Shown in pieces: positions 37,015 through 44,413 of a stretch of DNA of 64,000 nucleotides. The notes under the pieces were generated by a model. That model saw only the letters and a program-made list of their open reading frames with translations, was not told the DNA's origin and ran no database searches. How positions within the stretch are numbered: position 1 is the stretch's first letter; every line of letters begins with the position of its first letter. The DNA comes from Limisphaera sp049537155 (GTDB taxonomy: Bacteria; Verrucomicrobiota; Verrucomicrobiia; Limisphaerales; Limisphaeraceae), in assembly GCF_049537155.1 (NCBI RefSeq), contig NZ_JBMVQZ010000011.1, forward strand, positions 76,426 through 140,425. Reading direction: 5' to 3'. The position numbers were made by a program, and so were the translations under genes.

Positions 37015-37305
37015 GTGAAAAGCGCCAATATTGCCACCGCCAAGAACCAGCTCAGCCGCCTGCTCAAGCGCGTCCAGCGCGGCGAAACCATCCTCATCAC
37101 CGACCGCACCCGACCAGTCGCCCTGTTGTGTCCGGTATCCGCGGCGGATGACATGGTCGCGCGGCTCATCGCCGAGGGGGCCGTTCTCCCGCCCCGGCAA
37201 TCTTCCCTGGACGTGGACGCATTCCTGGGCATGCCCCGACCGCGCTTGTCCGCCAAACAATCCCTCGCCCAAGCCGTCCTGGAGGAAAGGGAGGAGGGAC
37301 GATGA
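37015..37305 (+). CDS. Phd/YefM-type antitoxin
   Basis: The 96-residue protein begins MKSANIATAKNQLSRLLKRV, followed by GETILITDRTRPVALL, the standard DNA-binding N-terminal domain of the prevent-host-death family. The C-terminal part, Pro/Arg-rich then LAQAVLEEREEGR, would wrap around the toxin. The start is GTG at 37015, directly after a perfect palindrome. Its stop overlaps the vapC start by 4 bases. It is the only protein toxin-antitoxin pair in the window and lies between cmr1 and cad1. Confidence 0.88.
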   Translation: MKSANIATAKNQLSRLLKRVQRGETILITDRTRPVALLCPVSAADDMVARLIAEGAVLPPRQSSLDVDAFLGMPRPRLSAKQSLAQAVLEEREEGR

Positions 37306-37721
37306 TCTTCTGGGACAGCTCGGCGTTGGTGCGGCTCCTGGTCACGGAACCCGGTTCGGCGGAGTGTGGCCGTCTTTTGCGCGAAGACCCCGTGGTGGTC
37401 GTGTGGTGGGGCACGCCGGTGGAGTGCGAATCCGCCCTCCAGCGACGCCTCCGGGAGGGAAGCCTCACGGCCGGCGGCGTCTCCCAGGCACGCCGGGCCC
37501 TCGACCAGCTTGCGACCGCCTGGCTGGAAGTCCCTCCCGGCGAAGAACTGCGCCGGCTGGCGCGGCGCCTCTTGCGCACTCATCCCTTGCGGGCCGCGGA
37601 CGCCCTCCAATTGGCCGCCGCGCTCTCGTTGGCCGGTCGAGGCATCGAAAAACTGCGCTTCGCATCCGCCGACCAACGTCTTGCTCAAGCTGCTGAAATC
37701 GAAGGTCTGGAGGTCGTCTGA
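37302..37721 (+). CDS. vapC: VapC-type PIN-domain toxin ribonuclease
   Basis: The 139-residue PIN domain has the acidic residues for metal-dependent RNA cleavage: D5 (MIFWDSSALVRLL), E41 (TPVECESAL), D100 (LRAADALQLAAAL) and D124 (FASADQRLAQAA). All four are intact, so the nuclease is probably active when unbound by antitoxin. VapC toxins usually cut tRNA or rRNA. The antitoxin overlaps upstream, and cad1 starts 36 bases downstream on the same strand, so the three may form one transcript. Confidence 0.9.
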   Translation: MIFWDSSALVRLLVTEPGSAECGRLLREDPVVVVWWGTPVECESALQRRLREGSLTAGGVSQARRALDQLATAWLEVPPGEELRRLARRLLRTHPLRAADALQLAAALSLAGRGIEKLRFASADQRLAQAAEIEGLEVV

Positions 37722-37757
37722 AATGCCTTGTCCCCGGCACGCGAAAAACACCGTCGC

Positions 37758-39632
37758 ATGAGCCGCCCCCTTCACCTTTTCATCTCCCTCGGCACTTCGC
37801 CGGCCATCGTGCCGGAGGCGGTCCTCCTACCCGGTGCGGAGTTCGCCGCCGTGCACGTGCTCACGACCGAACGGCCGGATGTCTCGCTGGTGCGCACGTT
37901 CTTTCAGCAGCATGCGCCCGCGGTGAAGCTCACGATCACGCGCGTGGCGGATTTCGTGGACTTCACCTCCGAGGAGGATCACTTCCGCTTCGAGGAGGTG
38001 ATGTATCGCTGGTTTCTGGACAGTCGAACGAAGCCGGACCAACGCTTCGTCTGCGTCTCGGGCGGGTTCAAGACCATGTCGGCCGCCATGCAAAGAGCGG
38101 CTGCCGTGCTCGGCGCGACGGAGGTTTTCCACGTGCTGGCGGACGATTGTTACTCTGGCGCCGATGGCAGACCGCGCCAGCCCGCAACCATCGAGGAGAT
38201 CCTGCAGGCCAAGAGTGACGGCCATCTCCACTGGATCCGGCTCGGTCCCGAATCCGGCTGGCCGCAACTCCACTCTGCCGACGCCACCCAATACCCGCTG
38301 CGCATCACCAGGCAGGAAGGATGTGTCCGCTGGGCCACCGCTCCCGACCAACGCTTTCGCGAACATCTGCGCGAGATCGTCCAGCGCTCCCAGCGCATCA
38401 TCGGTGCCTGGGACCGATTGCCCGAACTGCCCTTCGCCGAACTGGCCACCTGGAGCGAGCGGGAGTTGAGCTGGCTGCACGAACCGCTCGATCCGGACGC
38501 CAACCAAGACCAGCGCTGGGTTGCCGCGCTGCCAAAGGTCGAACTCCACTGCCACCTCGGCGGCTTTGCGACGCATGGCGACCTCCTTCGGCAAGTGCGT
38601 GCCGCAGCGGAGCATCCCGGGAAACTGCCCCCCTTGAACGAACCTCCGCTCCCCGAAGACTGGCCTCTGCCCGCTCGACCGGTCGCGCTCAGCGACTACA
38701 TGAAGCTCGGCGACGCCACCGGCAGCGCCCTGCTCAAAGACACCGGTTGCCTGAAGAAGCAGTGCGAACTGCTCTACCGACACTTCCTCGAACAGAATGT
38801 CCTTTACGCCGAGGTCCGGTGTTCGCCGGCCAACTACGCCACTGCGGAACGTTCGCCCTGGCATGTGCTCTCCGACATCCGGAGAGCCTTTCAGCACTGC
38901 ATGGATGAGTCGCGCCCCGCTCCGGACCAGCCGCCTCGCTGCCACGTCAACCTCATCCTCATCGCCACCCGCCGCCAACACGGCGACTATCGCGCCGCCA
39001 TCTCGCGGCATCTGGCCCTGGCCGTCACGGCTGCGGAACATTGGACGGATGAAGACGAGTGCCGCGTGGTGGGTGTGGACCTGGCCGGTTACGAGGACGT
39101 CCACACACGGGCCCATTACTTCCGCGAAGAGTTCACCGCGGTGCACCGATGCGGGCTGGCGGTGACGGTGCATGCCGGTGAGAACGACGATGCGGAGGGG
39201 ATCTGGCGGGCGGTCTTCGACCTGAACGCCCGCCGGTTGGGCCATGCACTGAGTCTGGCGGAATCGAGGGAACTGTTGCGTTCGGTGGCGGACCGGGGCA
39301 TCGGCCTCGAGCTCTGCCCCTACGCCAACTACCAGATCAAAGGCTTCCCGCTGGAGCCGGGCGATCCGTCCGATCCGTCCAATCCCTCGGATCATTACCC
39401 GCTCCTGGACTACCTCCGCGCCGGGGCGCGTGTCACCGTGAACACCGACAACATCGGGATTTCCGCTGCCTCGTTGACAGACAACCTGCTGTTGGCGGCG
39501 CGACTTTGTCCCGGGTTGACCCGATTGGACATCCTGCAACTGCAGCGCAATGCCATCGAATCTGCATTCCTCTCGGCCACCGACAGGTTGCGGCTGGCAG
39601 GGCGGTGTGCCGGTCTGCTTCAGCCCCTGTGA
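37758..39632 (+). CDS. cad1: CARF-adenosine deaminase fusion, Cad1-type CRISPR effector
   Basis: This 624-residue protein joins a CARF-like sensor to an adenosine deaminase domain. Residues 1 to about 215 form a Rossmann-like domain with LHLFISLGTSPAIV and SGGFKTMSAAMQRAA (101-115), the ligand-binding turns of CARF/NE0113-type proteins. The deaminase domain starts at PKVELHCHLGG (H264, H266) and includes VTVHAGEN (H472, E475), RLGHAL (H496), LELCPYANYQIKG and VTVNTDN (D564): the full zinc and catalytic set. Published Cad1 proteins bind cyclic oligoadenylate and convert ATP to ITP. ATG 37758 is preferred over an upstream TTG at 37728. Residues 536-545 (DPSDPSNPSD) are a repeat-encoded insertion. 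Confidence 0.92.
   Translation: MSRPLHLFISLGTSPAIVPEAVLLPGAEFAAVHVLTTERPDVSLVRTFFQQHAPAVKLTITRVADFVDFTSEEDHFRFEEVMYRWFLDSRTKPDQRFVCVSGGFKTMSAAMQRAAAVLGATEVFHVLADDCYSGADGRPRQPATIEEILQAKSDGHLHWIRLGPESGWPQLHSADATQYPLRITRQEGCVRWATAPDQRFREHLREIVQRSQRIIGAWDRLPELPFAELATWSERELSWLHEPLDPDANQDQRWVAALPKVELHCHLGGFATHGDLLRQVRAAAEHPGKLPPLNEPPLPEDWPLPARPVALSDYMKLGDATGSALLKDTGCLKKQCELLYRHFLEQNVLYAEVRCSPANYATAERSPWHVLSDIRRAFQHCMDESRPAPDQPPRCHVNLILIATRRQHGDYRAAISRHLALAVTAAEHWTDEDECRVVGVDLAGYEDVHTRAHYFREEFTAVHRCGLAVTVHAGENDDAEGIWRAVFDLNARRLGHALSLAESRELLRSVADRGIGLELCPYANYQIKGFPLEPGDPSDPSNPSDHYPLLDYLRAGARVTVNTDNIGISAASLTDNLLLAARLCPGLTRLDILQLQRNAIESAFLSATDRLRLAGRCAGLLQPL
39362..39388 (+). repeat. 9-bp repeat inside cad1 coding sequence
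   Basis: Units CGATCCGTC, CGATCCGTC and CAATCCCTC continue into GGATC and encode DPS-DPS-NPS-D in the deaminase domain. They match the noncoding repeat tracts of the Cmr region and keep the reading frame because the period is nine. Confidence 0.75.
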
Positions 39633-39916
39633 TGCGGCGGGGGCGGGAGCCCTCAGGCGGGATCGGAACGGCGTCCGAAAGCACGGTGATCTTTCGCGCG
39701 ATTTCGGCTAGTGTGGGTGCATGCACTTGCATGGTTGGCTTGACGTTACGCAGTTTTGCCAGAGACCGGTGCCTTGTCGGCAGGTGGAAGCGATGCGCGG
39801 AGTCGTTGGGCTGGGCGGTTCTCACCGGATATGAAGCGAAGCGCACGTGAGCGTCTGGTCCGCGCAACGGCCGCGGCAATCAGGCATCTGAACATCGTGG
39901 GGCAGGGAACCGGTGG
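39633..39916. other. Spacer between cad1 and the next small ORF
   Basis: This 284-base stretch holds no recognisable gene, array or terminator. A CTTGACG occurs near 39738-39744 but lacks a fitting -10 element. Confidence 0.3.
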
Positions 39917-40318
39917 ATGCTGGCGCAGTATCCGGATGCGTCGGTGGATCTGCCGGGTTCGCCGGAGGTGGACCTGTTCCGTTGGGATGGGCCGGGCCTG
40001 GAGCTGGGGTTGGGCGGGGCCATCGGAGAGCGGTCCCTGTTCTGCGAAGCTTTCGGCTGCCCTCCACACGGGATGGATGAAACCCGGGCCGGACCGTCCA
40101 TCGGTTGGCGGGAGCGGCTGATCGCGCTGCGGAGTGGGAATGCGGGTCATGCCACCGGTGGATGCCTGGAGGTGCACGACCGGGCAGTGTTCGGTCTGGT
40201 AGCAGGGCGGGAGCAGAACCTTGGTTCTGTTGGCGGATTGCCCGGGCATGGCCTGGTCCGGGTCGAGGAACCGCGGTTCCAGCTCGACCGGCTGCCCGTG
40301 GCCCCCGTTGCAGCGTGA
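39917..40318 (+). CDS. Small hypothetical protein between cad1 and the Nudix gene
   Basis: A 133-codon frame starts at ATG 39917 and has strong G/C bias at third codon positions, as expected for a true gene in this genome. The protein is acidic to neutral with no signal peptide or membrane segment; segments include LGLGGAIGERSLFCEAFGC and LEVHDRAVFGLVAGRE. I do not recognise a family. It lies 284 bases after cad1 and 114 bases before the Nudix gene, all on the same strand. It may be a member of the same defence unit or an unrelated gene. Confidence 0.42.
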   Translation: MLAQYPDASVDLPGSPEVDLFRWDGPGLELGLGGAIGERSLFCEAFGCPPHGMDETRAGPSIGWRERLIALRSGNAGHATGGCLEVHDRAVFGLVAGREQNLGSVGGLPGHGLVRVEEPRFQLDRLPVAPVAA

Positions 40319-40432
40319 ACTGGTGGGTCCGGAGGCTTTCCCGGCTGCGGGGGGTATTGTGGGTGGGGCCGTGGCGGGGATGTCGTGGCCTGAGCTGTTT
40401 GCCGGCAGGTGCGCCGGAGGGAGTGTGGGAGA

Positions 40433-41092
40433 ATGATGGTTAACTGGGACGGAGAGCAGGTTCTTTGCGTGCGGACAGCGGAGCTTCCGGAGGAATGGCT
40501 TCCGGAAGAAGGTGTGGTGCCGCTGTCGGAGCGTGAGTTTTTGAGTGTGCTGGCGCCGATCCGCCCTTGGTGGCGGCGCCGTTCGGAGGCGGAACACGAT
40601 CCTTCGGGCAAGCAATGGATTCCGTACGTACTGGTGCGGAATGGACGTGGGGAACTGGCCGTGTATCGCCGGCGCGGGGCCGAGCCGAGGCTGCACGGGA
40701 TGTGGTCGGTGGGGATTGGCGGGCACGTGAATCCTGCGGATGCGCCGGGCGACGGTTGGGTCGGAGGCGGGTTGGAGTATTGGCGGTCGGTGTTGTGGGC
40801 GGGGCTGCGCCGGGAGTTGGCGGAGGAATTTCCCGGTGCGGCCGCATCCGGCCATACGCGTTTTCTGGGTTTGATTCACGAAAGTTGCTCGCTTCTGGGT
40901 CAGGTGCACCTGGGCGCGGTGTTTTTGCATTCGGTGTCGGAGGTGTCACCCGGGGCGGGGGCAGAACTGGCTGAACTTCAGTGGCTGGCACCTGCGGCGG
41001 CGGGGGGACCGGACTGGCCGCTCGGACGGTTCGAATTATGGTCGCGGCTGGCGCTGGAGCTGTTGGGGAAAGTGACGCGGGAAGAAGCATGA
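40433..41092 (+). CDS. Nudix hydrolase (MutT-related, COG4112-like)
   Basis: The roughly 219-residue protein starts at the double ATG 40433/40436 after a GGGAG ribosome site. It has QWIPYVLVRNGRGELAVYRR, HGMWSVGIGGHVNPAD, then an RRELAEEFPG helix, the core of a Nudix box with a longer than usual loop between Gly and the REL.EE helix. It ends with a VHLGAVF strand. The box is slightly degenerate, so hydrolysis is probable but unproven. Nudix enzymes cleave nucleoside diphosphate-linked compounds. Its position downstream of an ATP deaminase makes inosine nucleotides worth testing as substrates, but this is inference. Confidence 0.78.
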   Translation: MMVNWDGEQVLCVRTAELPEEWLPEEGVVPLSEREFLSVLAPIRPWWRRRSEAEHDPSGKQWIPYVLVRNGRGELAVYRRRGAEPRLHGMWSVGIGGHVNPADAPGDGWVGGGLEYWRSVLWAGLRRELAEEFPGAAASGHTRFLGLIHESCSLLGQVHLGAVFLHSVSEVSPGAGAELAELQWLAPAAAGGPDWPLGRFELWSRLALELLGKVTREEA

Positions 41093-41143
41093 AGGACCTT
41101 CGGAGCAGAGGGTTTTTGCCGGCGTGGGAGGACGGTCTGGGGT

Positions 41144-42703
41144 TCAGAGGTTGCGCGCCCGGAGGAAGAGGGGTGGACCTTCGTGCGGGACGGGGAGGCG
41201 GAAGGTGGCAGCTGCCGGATCGTTGGTTTTCCGGGTTACCGGGGTCCAGGGTCCGCTCCAGAGGTTGGTCGTAGATTGGATTTCCACGCCCTGGTCGGAG
41301 AGGTAACCACCGACGGCGATCTCGAGGGAGTCACCGTTGAGGGTCCAGGACCGGAGCAGCGGCCGGCGGCGGCTGATGGCTTCCAGCAGTGAGCGGGCTG
41401 TGGCGAGGTCGCCCTGGACGATCAGGCTGAATACGAGGTCGAGTTCGGTTTGGGTTTGTGGGCGGTCGGCATCCCTGCGTCGGAGCTGGAGCAGTTGCAG
41501 GGGGAGTGCCAGGTCGGCGGCCCTGCAAGGGAAGGCGGGGTCGAGAAACGTGCGGCGGGCTTCCTGGATCAGTTGAAGGTCACGATAGCCGAACTCCACG
41601 GTGGGCTCGATCATGGTTCCTTCACCGAAGTCGTTCCAGGTGGCGATTTGGACCAGGAGGGAACCGTTGGTCATGGCCCGATGAAGGGTCAGACGGAAGG
41701 TGTTCCCATCGGCGTCGTCCAGATAGCCGTAAGAGGGGCCCACACCGGCCTGGGCGTAGATGTCGTGGAAGCGGGGAAAGGCGGTGCTGACAAAGGCGTT
41801 CCAGGCTGAGGCCTTTTGTTCGAAGCCATCGAGGTAGTGGAGCAGGGCGGAGGGGTGCAGGACGCCGCCGTTGGTGGCGGAGGCCCACATGGGGGGCCAG
41901 TTGAAGCCGCCCGTGGCGCCGGTGACCCGCCGGTCGAGGGTGAAGAACACGGGTTGATTGGAGGGTTGCAGCGCGGCAAAGATGGCGGGCCACTGATCGC
42001 CTGTGAAGAAGACGGGGCCGAAGTTGAGGAGTACGGGCCGGTTCTGCCAGCGGAGATAGCCGGTTTGACTGAGAAACTGGCGTTCGGCTTCCAGGAGTGC
42101 GGAACGGGCACGGTGGACGGCTTCGGTGGAAGCAATGTAGCCACCTTCGATCATGCGGCCGATGGTCCGATCTTCGTAGCAGAGGCAGAACCAGAGGCCG
42201 GCCCGGCGGGTCCACTCGAACAGTCGAAGGGTACGTTCGTGGATGCGCGCGTAATCGAGGTAATCATCCGGGCCGTACCAGTCGGCGATGACGCCGTCCA
42301 GCCCGGCCAGTTTCATGAGTAACACATGGTACTCCAGAATGGCCGGGTCGGCCGAGTCATAGGGCTCGGTCAAGGGGTGGTAATGGGAGGCGATTTGACG
42401 CCGTCCCTGTTCGTCCCGGGTTTCCGGGTCGAAGTGGTTCATGGTCCAGTGCCATCCCCAGCGGCTGCTGACGGGTGGCGCGGTATACCAAGGCATGTAA
42501 TGGGCCAGCAGGAGTTTTTCGGCGGCCGGGGACTGCGGGGTCAGCCAGACCAGGCAGAGCGCCGCGGTCCAGGCCGGCAGGCGGAGAAGGGAAGCCGGGC
42601 GACCGCGGTACGGGTGGTTCGGTGGGGCTCCTGCGCGGGGAGGGCCTGGCCGGGTTGGGGCGGCCGGCGACACGGGACTGGGCAACGGGCCGCCGGATTT
42701 CAC
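41144..42703 (-). CDS. GH99/GH71-like secreted glycoside hydrolase
   Basis: The 519-residue protein starts at a GTG that overlaps the stop of the upstream gene (GTGA). A Pro-rich N-terminus is followed by a signal-like segment LPAWTAALCLVWLTPQSPAA. The catalytic TIM barrel shows HYMPWYTAP, WGWHWTMNHFDPE, GVIADWYGPDDYLDYARI and TWNDFGEGTMIEPTVEFGY, typical of GH99-like and GH71-like proteins. These act on alpha-linked mannosides or glucans. The C-terminal 60 residues (GVEIQSTTNLWSGPWTPVTR to LFLRARNL) match the terminal module seen in two other secreted proteins of the window. Confidence 0.78.
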   Translation of the reverse strand: MKSGGPLPSPVSPAAPTRPGPPRAGAPPNHPYRGRPASLLRLPAWTAALCLVWLTPQSPAAEKLLLAHYMPWYTAPPVSSRWGWHWTMNHFDPETRDEQGRRQIASHYHPLTEPYDSADPAILEYHVLLMKLAGLDGVIADWYGPDDYLDYARIHERTLRLFEWTRRAGLWFCLCYEDRTIGRMIEGGYIASTEAVHRARSALLEAERQFLSQTGYLRWQNRPVLLNFGPVFFTGDQWPAIFAALQPSNQPVFFTLDRRVTGATGGFNWPPMWASATNGGVLHPSALLHYLDGFEQKASAWNAFVSTAFPRFHDIYAQAGVGPSYGYLDDADGNTFRLTLHRAMTNGSLLVQIATWNDFGEGTMIEPTVEFGYRDLQLIQEARRTFLDPAFPCRAADLALPLQLLQLRRRDADRPQTQTELDLVFSLIVQGDLATARSLLEAISRRRPLLRSWTLNGDSLEIAVGGYLSDQGVEIQSTTNLWSGPWTPVTRKTNDPAAATFRLPVPHEGPPLFLRARNL

Positions 42704-43461
42704 GGTTGTTGTGCGATCCGGAACCAGAGCATGTCGAATCCGGGCAGGCTGATGCTGTAGGTGACCTCGCTGCCTTCGGCGTAGATGTCGCTGACCAGCG
42801 GGGCGAAGGGCGTTCCCAGATCGGTGGTGTACTCGACCGTGTAAAGTTTGCCGGCTTTGCTGTCCCACGTGAGCGTGATTTGGCCGGTGGCCGGGTCATA
42901 GGCCCAGGCCTTGATCCTCAGGCCGGGGGCACCGATGAGTCGAAAGTCTTCCCAGGTGACCGTGTAGGCGCCGCGGCAGCCGAAGAACCCGGGGTCGAGC
43001 TGAAGGTGAAAGAAGTCCAGGTGCGCGAGGTCCAAGCCGGGAACGGATCCCTCGCCGGAGACGAAAGTGGGCTGGTTCACGTCCATGGTGAGAACGTGGC
43101 GTCCGCGGGTTTGACCGTACCAGGCGTAGTTGTAGAAGGTGCCGTCGGCGTCCACGAGGGAGACGATGGGGCCGAGGTGGCCGTCTGCTTCCGGCGGACC
43201 GTCGAGGGTGACGATCACCTGCACGGTGGTTTCGCCGCTGGCGTCCACGTTGATGTCCTTGTAACCGCTGCCGTAGCAGACATCGGTGATGGAGTAGTTG
43301 GTTTCGGTTGCCACGATGGTGGCGTCGGCCCAGGCGAACAAGCCGTCCAGGGCGAAGAAGTCATCGAACGTGGCGATGACCGTTTCCGCCCGGGCCGGGC
43401 GCGCGGCGGCCAGATCGAGGGCCGCGGCCAGTAGGGAGACGAGAAAGAAACGGTTTCTCAT
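42700..43461 (-). CDS. Secreted protein, paralogue of the neighbouring PEP-CTERM protein
   Basis: The 253-residue product has a signal peptide (MRNRFFLVSLLAAALDLAAA) and a beta-rich domain with VIATFDDFFALDG, LGPIVSLVDADGTFYNYAWY and LDLAHLDFFHLQLDPG. The next gene upstream encodes the same pattern. Instead of a PEP-CTERM tail it ends with a 65-residue module (ITLTWDSKAGKLYTVEYTTD to LWFRIAQQP). Its stop overlaps the start of the GH99-like gene. A carbohydrate-binding role is possible from the beta-sandwich look, but not shown. Confidence 0.7.
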   Translation of the reverse strand: MRNRFFLVSLLAAALDLAAARPARAETVIATFDDFFALDGLFAWADATIVATETNYSITDVCYGSGYKDINVDASGETTVQVIVTLDGPPEADGHLGPIVSLVDADGTFYNYAWYGQTRGRHVLTMDVNQPTFVSGEGSVPGLDLAHLDFFHLQLDPGFFGCRGAYTVTWEDFRLIGAPGLRIKAWAYDPATGQITLTWDSKAGKLYTVEYTTDLGTPFAPLVSDIYAEGSEVTYSISLPGFDMLWFRIAQQP

Positions 43462-43510
43462 GGCGAGTGCCGAGGTTACCGGGGGTGGACAAACCCGGGT
43501 GAGGCCGGTC

Positions 43511-44080
43511 TCAGGCGCGGCGCCGGCATGCCCATGCCATGGCACCGAGGGCGAGAAGGGCCCCCATGGTGGGTTCGGGAACCAGCCGCAGGTCTTCGAA
43601 GGAGACCGTGTAGGTACCGCTGTAACCGCCCGGATCCAGTTGCAGATGCAGGTGGGTGAGCGTGGCCAGGTCGAGTCCCGGCGTGCCGCCGGGCTCGGTC
43701 CAGGTGGGTTCGTCCACGCGTTTGGTCAGGACATGGGTGCCGAGGGACTGGCCGTACCAGGCGTAGTTGTAAGCCGTGCCGTCGGCATCTTTCAGTGTGA
43801 CGATGGGCCCGAGGAATCCGTCGCCCCCTCCGCTGAGGGTGACGGTGAGCTGGAGGAAATCGTATCCGGTACCGTCAATGGTGCCGAGGTACTTCCAGTT
43901 GCTGCCGTAGCCGGACGCGGTGATGGTGTAGGCGGTGGGGCCGGAATCGATGGTGGCGGTGCTCCACGACGCGTAGAGGGCGTCGGAGGTGAAGTTTTCG
44001 AAGGTGCTGATGATCACGTCGGCCCGGCTGGTGCACGCCAAGGCCAGGGTCCATGCCAGGAGCGAGGTGCGCGTTTTCAT
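43511..44080 (-). CDS. PEP-CTERM sorting-domain protein
   Basis: The 189-residue exported protein has signal peptide MKTRTSLLAWTLALACTSRA and a domain starting VIISTFENFTSDALYASW with LGPIVTLKDADGTAYNYAWY. It ends VPEPTMGALLALGAMAWACRRR: a PEP motif, hydrophobic helix and basic tail. This is the PEP-CTERM sorting signal, processed by exosortase in polysaccharide-producing Gram-negative bacteria. It is paralogous to the downstream gene at 42700-43461, 49 bases away. Function of the shared domain is unknown. Confidence 0.8.
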   Translation of the reverse strand: MKTRTSLLAWTLALACTSRADVIISTFENFTSDALYASWSTATIDSGPTAYTITASGYGSNWKYLGTIDGTGYDFLQLTVTLSGGGDGFLGPIVTLKDADGTAYNYAWYGQSLGTHVLTKRVDEPTWTEPGGTPGLDLATLTHLHLQLDPGGYSGTYTVSFEDLRLVPEPTMGALLALGAMAWACRRRA

Positions 44081-44114
44081 GGTTGAGAACAATGGTGCCA
44101 AAAGGTTTTCCCTT

Positions 44115-44168
44115 TGTCCCCATGGTAGCCGGGCGGGGCGCTCCGGCCAGTCGCATGAAATGGGGACA
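44115..44168. repeat. Inverted repeat TGTCCCCAT...ATGGGGACA, REP-like
   Basis: A perfect 9-bp inverted repeat (44115-44123 and 44160-44168) is separated by 36 GC-rich bases that contain a smaller CCGG...CCGG pairing. It lies in the divergent gap between the PEP-CTERM and isomerase genes. The layout resembles REP/BIME-like palindromic elements; no transposase is nearby. Confidence 0.45.
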
Positions 44169-44413
44169 TGCATGGCGGGCCGGGTGAGGGGACTGGCAAG
44201 GGTGGGGAGCGACCCGGGTTCCGGGCGGCGCGCCCTGCGGCGGATCGGGTCGTGAGGCGGGCATCTGGAGGGCCTGCGTTCCGATCCTGCATGCGTGGCG
44301 GGCCCGTTTTTCGCGGCGGATTTGCACTTTGCGGTTGCCTCCGGTGGGCGCGGACGATTAGCTGGGGTTCGTCGAAACTGGCAACTGCAACCAATCGAAC
44401 CAGAGGACGAACC

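Larger units (their letters stand above)
36569..37018 (+). pseudogene. Possible gene remnant between cmr1 and the toxin-antitoxin pair
   Basis: A frame opens after a stop at 36566-36568 and runs to a TGA at 37016-37018. Its middle reads like real protein (GYYSLASLQLDTLIHG, TYWFCGTFLDRR, LVDQMVMAA), while both ends are encoded by 9-bp repeats or low-complexity sequence. The only start candidate is TTG at 36668, without a ribosome site. I do not recognise the family. It may be a decayed ancillary gene of the CRISPR locus, or simply noise. Confidence 0.3.

Noticed and set aside
39746..40930. A 394-codon minus-strand frame opposite the small ORF and Nudix gene.
   Set aside because: Its product is dominated by Pro, Arg, Thr and Ala, typical of antisense reading of GC-rich coding DNA, and it overlaps the well-supported Nudix gene.
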